Shown here in pieces: positions 18,501 to 27,197 of a stretch of 52,528 bases of DNA. How positions within the stretch are numbered: position 1 is the first letter of the stretch; each line of letters opens with the position of its first letter. A program made the position numbers and the translations under genes. The notes beneath the pieces are model-generated. The model was not told the origin of the DNA. It did not search any database and saw nothing but the letters and a program-made list of their open reading frames with translations. This DNA comes from Phycisphaeraceae bacterium (GTDB taxonomy: Bacteria > Planctomycetota > Phycisphaerae > Phycisphaerales > Zrk34): contig JANQQT010000026.1 of the NCBI GenBank assembly GCA_028284925.1, positions 1 to 52,528 of the forward strand. The letters run 5' to 3'.

Positions 18501-18515
18501 GCAATTGGAAATTGC
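18501..18515. promoter_or_regulatory. Small palindrome between the propeller gene and uvrA
   Basis: GCAATT (18501-18506) and AATTGC (18510-18515) form a perfect inverted repeat with a GGA spacer, in the 210-bp divergent gap. It could be a regulator site for either gene. It matches neither the E. coli nor the Bacillus LexA box. Confidence 0.3.
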
Positions 18516-18617
18516 GTTTGGCGAGCATAATTCGATGGCGTAGGATCAACGTATCTGAACGAAGGGTGGAGAAAATGCACCCATTAGGCAAAGGACAATG
18601 GCAGTCGGCAAACCACG

Positions 18618-21515
18618 ATGGACATCACCGCTGAGATGAGTACGAAATACTTGAAAATACGCGGCGCACGTGAACACAACCTTAAGAATGTCGATATCGA
18701 CATTCCCCGGGACAAGATGATTGTGATTACGGGGTTAAGCGGTAGTGGCAAGAGTTCGCTGGCGTTTGACACGATTTATGCTGAAGGTCAGCGTAAATAC
18801 ATGGAAAGTCTCAGCTCGTACGCGCGCCAGTTTCTGGATCAGATCGCCAAGCCGGATTTTGATGAAATTGAAGGACTTCCGCCAACCATCGCAATCGAAC
18901 AGCGATCTGCATCACATAATCCGCGTTCGACGGTTGCCACAACAACTGAAATATACGACTACCTGAGGCTGATGTATGCACGCGTGGGTGAACCGCATTG
19001 CTGGCACGTCGACGAAAAAGAGAAGAAATGCGGAAAGCCTATTGAAAACACCAGCGCGGCGCAAATCGTGGAGACGATTCTGGGTTGGGAGGAAGGCATA
19101 AAATTAATGGTACTGGCACCAATCGTTCGGGGCAAGAAGGGTGAACATGCGGAGGTTCTCGAGGGAATCAGCCGTCAGGGTTTTGTCCGAGCACGCATCG
19201 ACGGCAAAGTTGAGGACTTGCGCAACACACCCAAACTCGCCAAGACTAAAAAACATACGATTGAAGCCGTTGTGGATCGACTGGTCATCAAAGAGGGTGT
19301 ACGTTCACGATTGGCTGACTCCGTGGAAACGAGTCTTAAGATTGCATCAGGCATGACCGTAATCGCGATACTCAAATCCGCAAAGTCAGACGAAGAAGAT
19401 GCGTGGGAGGATCATTTATTCAATGAGAAATGGGCTTGCGCGACACACCCGGAATGTTCACTGGAAGAATTGTCGCCGCGTATGTTCAGTTTTAATAGTC
19501 CATACGGCGCGTGCGATGCATGTGACGGGTTGGGGACGATCATGGAGTTTGATGAAGAATTGATCGTACCTGAGAAAGAGACGGCCATCAATGAGGGCGC
19601 GATTGACGCGTGGCGAAAACACGGAAGGCGAATGAACATTTATTACGGTCGATTAATTCGTCGATTTGGCCGAGACTTCGATGTCGACCCCTCCGCCGCT
19701 TATAAGGACCTACCCAAAGGTATCCGTAAGATACTGATGCACGGCACGACCAAACGAGACGAAACCAAGTATGGCGCGAAATTCGAAGGTGTGATCCCCA
19801 ATCTGCAGCGAAGATGGGAATCCACGGATAGTGAATATGTCAAATCTCGTCTACATCAATACCTTTCCGAAGCCCCGTGTGAAGCCTGCGACGGTGCGCG
19901 TTTGCGTGTAGAGTCCCTGAACGTATTTCTTCGATCGGGCGCGGATCGATTCACGATTGATGATGTTACACGTATGACGATCGGCCACGCATTGCGTTTC
20001 TTTGAACGACTAGAGTTATCGGAGGAAGGCGAAGTCATTGCCGAACCGATCGTTAAAGAGATTCGTGCGAGACTCGGGTTCATGGCAAATGTGGGCCTGG
20101 ATTATCTAAACCTGAATCGCAAGACGGGTACGCTGTCGGGTGGCGAGGCACAACGCATTCGACTGGCAACCCAGGTTGGTAGCGGTCTGGTGGGATGTTG
20201 CTATGTACTGGATGAACCCACCATTGGATTACACTCGCGGGACAACGACAGACTTATCGTCACACTTCGCCATCTGACGGAAATTGGCAATACGGTCATT
20301 GTGGTCGAACACGATGAGGACACCATCCGAGCAGCCGACTGGGTGGTGGATATTGGCCCGGGTCCGGGGCGACACGGGGGACAGGTAATCGCAGAGGGTG
20401 ACCTGAAGTCACTCATTGCAAATCGCAACTCGGTTACGGCCAAATACCTGACCGGTGAACGCGAGATATCCCTTCCAGGCAAACGACGGGAACTGGATAG
20501 GAAACGCGGCATCGTTGTGAAAGGTGCGAGGGAAAACAACCTCAAGGAAATTGACGTTACGTTTCCGCTGGGCGGACTGGTGTGTGTTACCGGAGTAAGC
20601 GGCAGCGGTAAGAGCACACTCGTCAATCAGATTTTCCTAAGAGGAATCAAACGTCATCTGCACGGGAGCAGAGACCGCCCGGGCCTTCATGACAGGATCA
20701 ACGGTCTCGGGCAAGTCGACCGTGTCATCGAAGTGGACCAGTCACCGATCGGACGTACGCCTCGTTCAAATCCGGCAACTTATACGGGCGTGTTTGATCT
20801 GATTCGCCAGCTTTATGCACAAACCAAGGAGGCCAAGATTCGCGGCTACCAGCCCGGTCGATTTTCATTCAATGTCAAGGGTGGACGTTGCGAGGCATGT
20901 CAGGGTCAGGGAACTAAAAAGATTGAAATGCACTTTCTTCCCGATGTGTACGTTGAATGTGAAGTCTGCAAAGGATTACGGTACAACCAGCAAACTCTGG
21001 AGATTCAATATCGAGGCAAGACAATCAGCGATGTGCTGAATATGACCGTCGAAGATGCACTGGCGTTCTTTGACAGTTTTCCGAAGATTGTACAACTCGT
21101 CCAGACGCTCAGGGATGTTGGACTGGGTTACGTACATCTGGGACAGGCGTCCACGACACTATCGGGCGGCGAAGCACAGCGGGTCAAATTGGCAACTGAA
21201 CTGGGTAAAAACGCGATGGGGCATACCGTGTATGTGCTTGATGAACCAACCACAGGCCTTCACTTCGCGGATATCCATAATCTATTGAATGTACTGAATA
21301 AGCTGGTGGATCGAGGCCATACAGTCATCGTGATTGAACATAATCTCGACGTCATTAAGTGTGCAGACTGGATTATTGATCTTGGCCCCGAAGGCGGCGA
21401 GCGCGGCGGGACCATCGTCACCGAAGGTACACCCGAGATGGTGTCATCCAACAAGAATAGTTATACGGGCCTGTTTTTGAATCAACGGCTGACGCCGCAG
21501 GCCGTCGCTGGTTGA
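18618..21515 (+). CDS. uvrA: Excinuclease ABC subunit A
   Basis: 965 residues, near the usual length of UvrA. UvrA is the damage-scanning ATPase that loads UvrB in nucleotide excision repair. It has two ABC modules: Walker A ITGLSGSGKSS (about 38-47) and VTGVSGSGKST (about 656-665), with signature motifs LSGGEAQR near 508 and 849. Zinc-finger cysteines are at CDAC (298) / CEAC (421) and CEAC (758) / CEVC (781). Both D-loop stretches are intact (DEPTIGLHSRDN, DEPTTGLHFADI). The start is uncertain: ATG 18618 and ATG 18636 both lack a clear ribosome-binding site. Transcribed alone, divergent from the propeller gene and followed by a terminator. An unusually charged stretch, HVDEKEKKCGKPIE, lies near residue 133. 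Confidence 0.98.
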   Translation: MDITAEMSTKYLKIRGAREHNLKNVDIDIPRDKMIVITGLSGSGKSSLAFDTIYAEGQRKYMESLSSYARQFLDQIAKPDFDEIEGLPPTIAIEQRSASHNPRSTVATTTEIYDYLRLMYARVGEPHCWHVDEKEKKCGKPIENTSAAQIVETILGWEEGIKLMVLAPIVRGKKGEHAEVLEGISRQGFVRARIDGKVEDLRNTPKLAKTKKHTIEAVVDRLVIKEGVRSRLADSVETSLKIASGMTVIAILKSAKSDEEDAWEDHLFNEKWACATHPECSLEELSPRMFSFNSPYGACDACDGLGTIMEFDEELIVPEKETAINEGAIDAWRKHGRRMNIYYGRLIRRFGRDFDVDPSAAYKDLPKGIRKILMHGTTKRDETKYGAKFEGVIPNLQRRWESTDSEYVKSRLHQYLSEAPCEACDGARLRVESLNVFLRSGADRFTIDDVTRMTIGHALRFFERLELSEEGEVIAEPIVKEIRARLGFMANVGLDYLNLNRKTGTLSGGEAQRIRLATQVGSGLVGCCYVLDEPTIGLHSRDNDRLIVTLRHLTEIGNTVIVVEHDEDTIRAADWVVDIGPGPGRHGGQVIAEGDLKSLIANRNSVTAKYLTGEREISLPGKRRELDRKRGIVVKGARENNLKEIDVTFPLGGLVCVTGVSGSGKSTLVNQIFLRGIKRHLHGSRDRPGLHDRINGLGQVDRVIEVDQSPIGRTPRSNPATYTGVFDLIRQLYAQTKEAKIRGYQPGRFSFNVKGGRCEACQGQGTKKIEMHFLPDVYVECEVCKGLRYNQQTLEIQYRGKTISDVLNMTVEDALAFFDSFPKIVQLVQTLRDVGLGYVHLGQASTTLSGGEAQRVKLATELGKNAMGHTVYVLDEPTTGLHFADIHNLLNVLNKLVDRGHTVIVIEHNLDVIKCADWIIDLGPEGGERGGTIVTEGTPEMVSSNKNSYTGLFLNQRLTPQAVAG

Positions 21516-21582
21516 GCGTACGAGGACACACGTTCACTTCAACATTGTTATCGGACTCAATACCTTTATACCTGCGCAGTGA

Positions 21583-21620
21583 TAAGGCGGTGCGCTCATT
21601 CAGCACACCGCCTTAATTCT
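21583..21620 (+). terminator. Terminator after uvrA
   Basis: AAGGCGGTG (21584-21592) pairs with CACCGCCTT (21606-21614), extended by a T-A pair. A T-rich but interrupted stretch follows. It lies 68 bp after the uvrA stop, in the gap facing the convergent gspF gene. Confidence 0.75.
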
Positions 21621-21726
21621 TTCTCGCCCAGTACCTCGGGGTGGGTACCTCCGCCTCCGCCCCGTTTGTCGCTCATGGCAACGCAGTATGTATCGGTACA
21701 GGTCAGTCGCGACTTAATCTGCCGGA

Positions 21727-22959
21727 TCAATTCGCCATCACTTTTCCGATGGAGAAGACGGGCAGCAGCAAACTGATGGCGACGCCACCAATCACGATTC
21801 CCATAAAAGAAACGATGGCCGGCTCGATAAACTGAGTGGTTCGCTTGATGGATTCATCGAACTCAGCTTCGGAAAACTCTGCAATACGCTCCATTACCTT
21901 ACCAAGTCGACCGGCCTTCTCGCCCGAAGCGATCATTCGAGAAATGGAAGCTGGAATAATGGGGCTTTCCTCAAGAGGTACGGAAAGCTGGGCACCTTGC
22001 TGAAGGCATTCATCCACCCTTTCCCAAAGATCCTGATAATAGACGTTATTGGTCACGTTCTTGGTAATGGTGATCATGTCAAGTACCGGGACACCAGCCG
22101 ATGTCATTGTGCCCATTGCCTGCATGGCACGTGTGATATAGAGCTGATGGAACATCGTGCCGACAACCGGCATATTGAGTTTCGCATGGTCAATCCATCT
22201 TCTGCCCGTGGGGACTTTCCTCATGTAATAAAGAACACTTATCGTCCCTACGATCAGTCCCACCCACAGATACCAATAGTGTGTGGCACCCGAAGAAATC
22301 GCTAGGAGAATTCGTGTCGGGGTAGGCAGTGCTTCGCCCTTGGAACTATAGATTGCCTCAAATTTTGGTAACACGTACACAAGCAAGAAGGCCGTGACGC
22401 CCAAGGCCATTGTGAGCATAAACATCGGATACATGAGAGCGCTGCGGATCTTCTTGGCCGTGGCACGTTCCTTGGAAAGATAATGGCTGACGCGATCAAG
22501 CATCTGGCCCATCGTCCCGGACGCCTCTGAGGCTCTGAGTAGAGAAATCATGAGGTTGGGAAATACTTTCTGGTGCTTTGCAAGTGCCGCGGAAAACGAC
22601 ACACCCGACTGGACGTCGTCTGACACCTGTTCCAGGACTATATGAAATGCCGGATTGGTGGCCTGATTTAATGCCGCATCCAATGCTTCTCCGATAGGGA
22701 CACCCGTTTCAAGCATGATTGCCATCTGATGGGCAAAATAAATCACATCATCACGCTTCACCTTACGTCCGCCGGGAACAACAGGGGCGTTAGAAGACTC
22801 CTTTGATTCAAGTTCCGATTCCGATGCCTCAGCGAGTTTAATGACGTACTTACCTTCGGCCCGCAACATCTTGCCCGCCTCTGAGACGGACGGCGCGACA
22901 ATGGAACCGGAGTGCATCACACCTTTCTGGTCGCGTGCCTGATATGCAAACTGGGCCAT
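21727..22959 (-). CDS. gspF: Type II secretion / type IV pilus inner-membrane platform protein (GspF/PilC)
   Basis: 410 residues, the usual length for the family; ATG at 22959 with AGGAGA upstream. GspF/PilC is the polytopic platform protein that couples the cytoplasmic ATPase to pseudopilin assembly. Two T2SSF repeats are visible, each with a helical cytoplasmic part: FAHQMAIMLETGVPIGEAL (about 78-96) and QAMGTMTSAGVPVLDMI (about 280). Hydrophobic segments lie near 178-200, 224-244 and 383-403. The C-terminal IEPAIVSFMGIVIGGVAISL motif is typical. Last gene of the locus, 33 bp after gspE. Confidence 0.95.
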   Translation of the reverse strand: MAQFAYQARDQKGVMHSGSIVAPSVSEAGKMLRAEGKYVIKLAEASESELESKESSNAPVVPGGRKVKRDDVIYFAHQMAIMLETGVPIGEALDAALNQATNPAFHIVLEQVSDDVQSGVSFSAALAKHQKVFPNLMISLLRASEASGTMGQMLDRVSHYLSKERATAKKIRSALMYPMFMLTMALGVTAFLLVYVLPKFEAIYSSKGEALPTPTRILLAISSGATHYWYLWVGLIVGTISVLYYMRKVPTGRRWIDHAKLNMPVVGTMFHQLYITRAMQAMGTMTSAGVPVLDMITITKNVTNNVYYQDLWERVDECLQQGAQLSVPLEESPIIPASISRMIASGEKAGRLGKVMERIAEFSEAEFDESIKRTTQFIEPAIVSFMGIVIGGVAISLLLPVFSIGKVMAN

Positions 22960-22992
22960 GATCTTTCTCCTGAAGAAACACCGAAATTCTTA

Positions 22993-24729
22993 CTATCCTG
23001 CCGTTGCGCGAAGTACCTCTTCCACCGTTGTGATTCCTGCACGGACCTTTTCCATGCCATCCTTCCGAAGACTCAGGTAACCCGCATCGCGAGCGGCCGA
23101 TTTCAGTTCAACAAGTGTGGCGTGCTTGGCAATGAGATCGACGATCTCCTCCGAAGGCGTGAATAATTCGTAGATGCCGATTCGTCCTCGATAACCTGTG
23201 TCGCGACAGCGTTTGCATCCACGACCTTCATAGATCGGAATGGTTTCTCCGATGGAAGCGGATACGGCTGCCGCCTGAGCCTTGGTCGGCTCAACCATCT
23301 CCTTGCAGTCAGGACAGATTTTCCTGACAAGTCTCTGGGCAAGAACGGCACGTAGCGATGCCGCAATAAGAAAGCTCTCGACGCCTACGTTTGTCAGTCT
23401 GGTCACGGCCGACGGCGCATCATTCGTATGAAGTGTTGTTAGCACCTGGTGACCCGTAAGTGCGGCCTGCACGGCTATCTTCGCAGTTTCGACATCCCGA
23501 ATCTCACCCAACATGATGATATCCGGATCCTGACGCAACAGTGAGCGTAAGGCCGACGCAAATGTGAAACCGGCTTTCTCATTGACCTGAAACTGATTCA
23601 CCCCGCCAAGACTGAATTCAATGGGATCCTCAACCGTACAGATATTAACATCTTCGTCATTGACTTCCGACAAGGCTGAGTAAAGTGTCGTGGATTTACC
23701 AGACCCGGTAGGTCCTGTTACGAGAATAATCCCGTTAGGCTGATGCAACGCCGTCTTGAACCGTTCCAGCATTTCATGTCCGAACCCCAGCTTATCGAGA
23801 TTAATATTGACATTGGAGTTATCGATAACACGAATGACCACCTTCTCGCCATACTTGCCCGGCATCGTGGAAACACGCAAATCAATCGGGCGACCATCAA
23901 TCATGACGTGCATACCGCCATCCTGCGGTATTCGACGCTCGGAAATGTCCAGTGAAGCCATGATCTTGATGCGGCTTGCAATGGCGGCTGCCATCTGTAC
24001 GGGCGGACACACCTTCTCAAATAGCCTTCCATCCAGCCGATACCTCACACGCAATCGGTGCTCATCCGGCTCGATGTGGATATCGGAAGCGTTATCATTT
24101 ACCGCGGAAAATAGAAGAAAGTTCACCATCTTGACGACCGGCGACTGTCCCGCAGCGTCCTCAAGATTTGTCAGGTCGGTTACGTGGCTGTCGACAATGG
24201 ACAGGTCGGCAGGCTCAACACCATCCACAATTTCGTCAATGACGAAAACGGATGAATTCGGCAGCAATGCCTGTATCATCTGGGTGATGTCTTTCTGCGT
24301 GGCGGCCGCAATCTGCACCGGACATCCGGCAACGCGTTCAACTTCCTCGATCAAAAACACATTGGCCGGTTCGTGGACTGCAACCGTCAACTTGCCGTTA
24401 ACTTGAAACATGGGCAATACGAGATGCTTCTCGATAAACTCACGCGGAAGGACTTCGACCGTACTCGGATCGGTAACCCCAGGTGACAGCTTGACATATG
24501 GCATGCCATAAGCTTCGGCAAGAACTTCGGCTACCTGATCCTCGGTAACGAAGCCAAGCTCGATCAGCACTTCGCCCAGTAGTTTTCGATCGGTATCGCT
24601 TTTCTGATGATCCAGAGCCTGATCAATCTGAGACTGACTGATGATACCCTTTTGCTGAAGAAGCTGTCCAATCTGTTTGGGTTTAACGCTGTTTTCCGAA
24701 CGGCTAAATGTCGCCGTCGCCTGATTCAT
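22993..24729 (-). CDS. gspE: Secretion/pilus assembly ATPase with MshEN c-di-GMP-binding type N-terminus
   Basis: 578 residues; ATG at 24729 with AGGAAGG six bases upstream. This is the hexameric motor ATPase of the GspE/PilB/MshE group. Walker A is GPTGSGKSTT (339-348), the Walker B region is DIIMLGEIRD (403-412), and His-box TTLHTND follows. A tetracysteine zinc site is complete (C472, C475, C505, C508). Residues 17-72 hold two tandem motifs, IGQLLQQKGIISQSQIDQAL and LGEVLIELGFVTEDQVAEVL, matching the paired motif of MshEN domains, which bind c-di-GMP in MshE. The usual leading Arg of motif 1 is Gln here (KQIG). The STAS and HD-GYP genes lie just upstream, so nucleotide control of this motor is plausible. 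Confidence 0.96.
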   Translation of the reverse strand: MNQATATFSRSENSVKPKQIGQLLQQKGIISQSQIDQALDHQKSDTDRKLLGEVLIELGFVTEDQVAEVLAEAYGMPYVKLSPGVTDPSTVEVLPREFIEKHLVLPMFQVNGKLTVAVHEPANVFLIEEVERVAGCPVQIAAATQKDITQMIQALLPNSSVFVIDEIVDGVEPADLSIVDSHVTDLTNLEDAAGQSPVVKMVNFLLFSAVNDNASDIHIEPDEHRLRVRYRLDGRLFEKVCPPVQMAAAIASRIKIMASLDISERRIPQDGGMHVMIDGRPIDLRVSTMPGKYGEKVVIRVIDNSNVNINLDKLGFGHEMLERFKTALHQPNGIILVTGPTGSGKSTTLYSALSEVNDEDVNICTVEDPIEFSLGGVNQFQVNEKAGFTFASALRSLLRQDPDIIMLGEIRDVETAKIAVQAALTGHQVLTTLHTNDAPSAVTRLTNVGVESFLIAASLRAVLAQRLVRKICPDCKEMVEPTKAQAAAVSASIGETIPIYEGRGCKRCRDTGYRGRIGIYELFTPSEEIVDLIAKHATLVELKSAARDAGYLSLRKDGMEKVRAGITTVEEVLRATAG

Positions 24730-24788
24730 TCATGCCCTTCCTGTCACAGGTCTCAATTTCTTCGATATCCACCAGTTGCACCGACGTC

Positions 24789-25124
24789 CTATAATAAACT
24801 TTGCAACGCCCCTTCAACATCGTCCTGCAATTCGAACGCGTGCTCCAGCCGCGTCACATGCAGAATCGTGCGCACATTCTCTCCGGGGGCCACAAGCCGT
24901 ATCTGCCGAAGACTCTCCCCTGCATCTTCCTGAAGCTTTAAAAGTGCCTCTAGGCCCTTAGAGTCAATTGTTTCCAATTCTGAAATATCCAGAACAAAAT
25001 CACAGGGTGACTCCGCCTGGCATTGAGCGACAAGACGATTGAACGGCTCCAGCTCTTCATCAGTCATTTCTCCAACCAACTCCAGAATGGCAACCTGATC
25101 AAACTGTTCATGTGATATTTTCAA
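24789..25124 (-). CDS. STAS-domain anti-sigma-factor-antagonist-like protein
   Basis: 111 residues covering a single STAS domain. The phosphorylatable serine position is kept (ISELETIDSKGLEALL, S55). Family members (SpoIIAA, RsbV) act as partner-switching proteins controlled by serine phosphorylation. No anti-sigma kinase or sigma factor is nearby, so it may instead act on the neighbouring signalling proteins. The start is a TTG at 25124 overlapping the HD-GYP stop codon, with GGGAGG six bases upstream; the first in-frame ATG would delete the first beta strands. Coupled translation with the HD-GYP gene is likely. Confidence 0.9.
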   Translation of the reverse strand: MKISHEQFDQVAILELVGEMTDEELEPFNRLVAQCQAESPCDFVLDISELETIDSKGLEALLKLQEDAGESLRQIRLVAPGENVRTILHVTRLEHAFELQDDVEGALQSLL

Positions 25125-26773
25125 CCACCACCTCCCAACACATTATCGAGAGGTGAAACGCGCTGACGATGCTCTTCTACCATCTTGCAATAGGGTCCAA
25201 AGTCCAGCTTCTTAAACATCGCGGCAAGATCAGGATCAAACTGTGTCCCCGCGCAACGTTCAATCTCCGCCAGAACCTTTTCCAACGGCATCCCATCCCG
25301 ATATGTTCGATACGAAGACATCGCATCGAAACTGTCGGCAAGACAGATGATCCTGCCGAACAAGGGAATCTGTTCACCAGAAAGGCGATGAGGATATCCT
25401 TTTCCGTCGAATCGCTCGTGGTGATGAAGAACGCCGGGCAGCAGATCCTGCATCTGATTCACTTCCTGAAGAATTTTGACACCAATCTCGGGATGGGTCT
25501 TGATGATCTCGAACTCCTCGTCCGTCAGTCGCCCCGGCTTACAAAGCACGGATTCGGGGATTCCGATTTTACCTACGTCATGAACGAGCGCTGACAGGTA
25601 AATGCGCTCGACCGTATGGGCATCAAGTCCCGCTTCGACCGCAAGCATTCGCGTCCCCCATGCCACACGCTCGGAGTGACCGCACGTATAACTGTCCTTA
25701 GCGTCAATGGCAGAAACCATCGCACGCAACGTTCCCATGAACATCTCCTGAACATCATCGTAAAGCATGGCATTTTCAAGAAAAATGCTTAAATTCTGTC
25801 CAGCAGCAGAAACCAGTTTGCTGTCAACGCTGGTCAACTGCAAACCATCCAGTTTGTCCGGAGAGAAAATCACGCCAAGCGACTTCCCGTCCATGGGAAT
25901 GGGTGCCACTAGCAGTCGGCACGAGAGCTCTGCAACACCCGGAACACTCAAAGACGACGTATCATCAATGACATGCCCGTGCTCACTCTGACATAACCCA
26001 ACCAAGCATTGACCGATCGTTGCCAGCTCGGTGGGTGTAATTCCAACATCCCCCGCTGTAAACAGACTGCCCCTCAAGTCGGACAAACGGTCTTCCGATT
26101 CCGTCAGCCACATTGCTATCCAGGGCACATTCAGCACCTGCTGCAATTCGTTGCAGGTGTCCCTGAGAAACGTACGCGGGGCCTCCGTCACCGTCATATG
26201 GGCAGAAAGCGTATAGACCAGATTCAGTTCCTCATACGTCTCACCCAGCTGATTAGATAGTTTTCCGATATCGTTGGTCTGATTAACCAAACTTCTAAGA
26301 TCCTCAGCCATCCACTGCAACATGCTCGCCGTGCGAACGATTTCTCGTTGATCCGTCACTGCGGTAGGAATAACAAGGTCAGAGGCGGCTTTCCAATCAA
26401 GTTGAGCATAATCACACAGTCTGTGGAAGTACTCAGAACGTACAATATCAGATGTGAATACAACAGCACCGTGATGCCCGACGCGCCGACGACGTTGGGT
26501 CTGAGCAATCGGGATGATCCAGCACCCATCAAATATCTCGGTTGGATTGGGCGTTCCAGCGTTTGACCAATCCTCCAGATGCGGCCCAATCAGTTCAGTT
26601 AATGTCGGCCAAGCCAACAAAGCCTCTTCAACAGGTGCATCCCGACGGGGCAAAGACTCAATAATGTTGCCGGTCATATCCACCGAAATGAGTGAGAGAT
26701 TCAATGCAGCACAACGCTGAATAAAATCTATGTCGCATGCAACAGACTCGAAATTGGTCAACGATTGATTCAT
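25121..26773 (-). CDS. HD-GYP phosphodiesterase with GAF-like sensor
   Basis: 550 residues; the ATG at 26773 overlaps the response-regulator stop (ATGA). The C-terminal HD-GYP domain (about 350-540) has the full catalytic set: CGHSERV, HDVGKIGIP (about 398-406), HHERFDGKGYP (about 452-463) and CLADSFDAM. HD-GYP enzymes hydrolyse cyclic di-GMP, some also cGAMP. Residues about 195-345 resemble a GAF domain, and residues 1-190 are an unrecognised sensor-like region. There is no transmembrane segment, so it is cytosolic. Placed between a response regulator and a STAS protein with overlapping codons on both sides, it is probably the output enzyme of this cassette. Confidence 0.93.
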   Translation of the reverse strand: MNQSLTNFESVACDIDFIQRCAALNLSLISVDMTGNIIESLPRRDAPVEEALLAWPTLTELIGPHLEDWSNAGTPNPTEIFDGCWIIPIAQTQRRRRVGHHGAVVFTSDIVRSEYFHRLCDYAQLDWKAASDLVIPTAVTDQREIVRTASMLQWMAEDLRSLVNQTNDIGKLSNQLGETYEELNLVYTLSAHMTVTEAPRTFLRDTCNELQQVLNVPWIAMWLTESEDRLSDLRGSLFTAGDVGITPTELATIGQCLVGLCQSEHGHVIDDTSSLSVPGVAELSCRLLVAPIPMDGKSLGVIFSPDKLDGLQLTSVDSKLVSAAGQNLSIFLENAMLYDDVQEMFMGTLRAMVSAIDAKDSYTCGHSERVAWGTRMLAVEAGLDAHTVERIYLSALVHDVGKIGIPESVLCKPGRLTDEEFEIIKTHPEIGVKILQEVNQMQDLLPGVLHHHERFDGKGYPHRLSGEQIPLFGRIICLADSFDAMSSYRTYRDGMPLEKVLAEIERCAGTQFDPDLAAMFKKLDFGPYCKMVEEHRQRVSPLDNVLGGGG

Positions 26774-27168
26774 AGCGTCTGATCCACCGTTTCCTCGATA
26801 AGCTGTTCCACCCGCGTCAATATTTCACGAGGACTAAAGGGTTTGGAAAGCACATCCGCAATATTGGCCGACTCCATTTCCACTTCATTGATGGAATAAC
26901 CTCTGGCAGTCAGCATGATCGCAGGGATATCGGCTGTCTCGATTTGCTCTTTGAGCTTGCGGCACATCTCCAACCCGGTCATGAAGGGCATTTGATAATC
27001 AGTGATGATCAGATCCGGTTTGATCTGTCGAGCCAGATCATAACCCTCCTCACCATCTCCGGCTGTATGAACCTCGTATCCCGCGTTGTTGAGCTTCAAG
27101 GATACGACATTGAGAATGTGGGACTCATCGTCAACAACGAGTATGGTTTTGATGGCGTTATGGGTCAT
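26770..27168 (-). CDS. Single-domain response regulator
   Basis: 132 residues; ATG at 27168 after AGGAAA. It is a stand-alone receiver (CheY-like) with all key residues: acidic pair D13/D14 (VVDDES), phospho-acceptor D57 (LIITDYQMP), T87 (IMLTARG) and K109 (LSKPFSP). It has no DNA-binding or enzymatic output domain, so it must signal through a partner. The HD-GYP protein, whose start codon overlaps its stop, is the obvious candidate. The cognate kinase is most likely the gene 29 bp upstream. Confidence 0.95.
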   Translation of the reverse strand: MTHNAIKTILVVDDESHILNVVSLKLNNAGYEVHTAGDGEEGYDLARQIKPDLIITDYQMPFMTGLEMCRKLKEQIETADIPAIMLTARGYSINEVEMESANIADVLSKPFSPREILTRVEQLIEETVDQTL

Positions 27169-27197
27169 GTTTCTTTTCCTTTCTGGAGTCGGCGTCC

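Noticed and set aside
18408-18617. LexA/SOS box upstream of uvrA
   Set aside because: Neither CTGT-N8-ACAG nor CGAAC-N4-GTTCG is present; the GCAATT palindrome does not fit.
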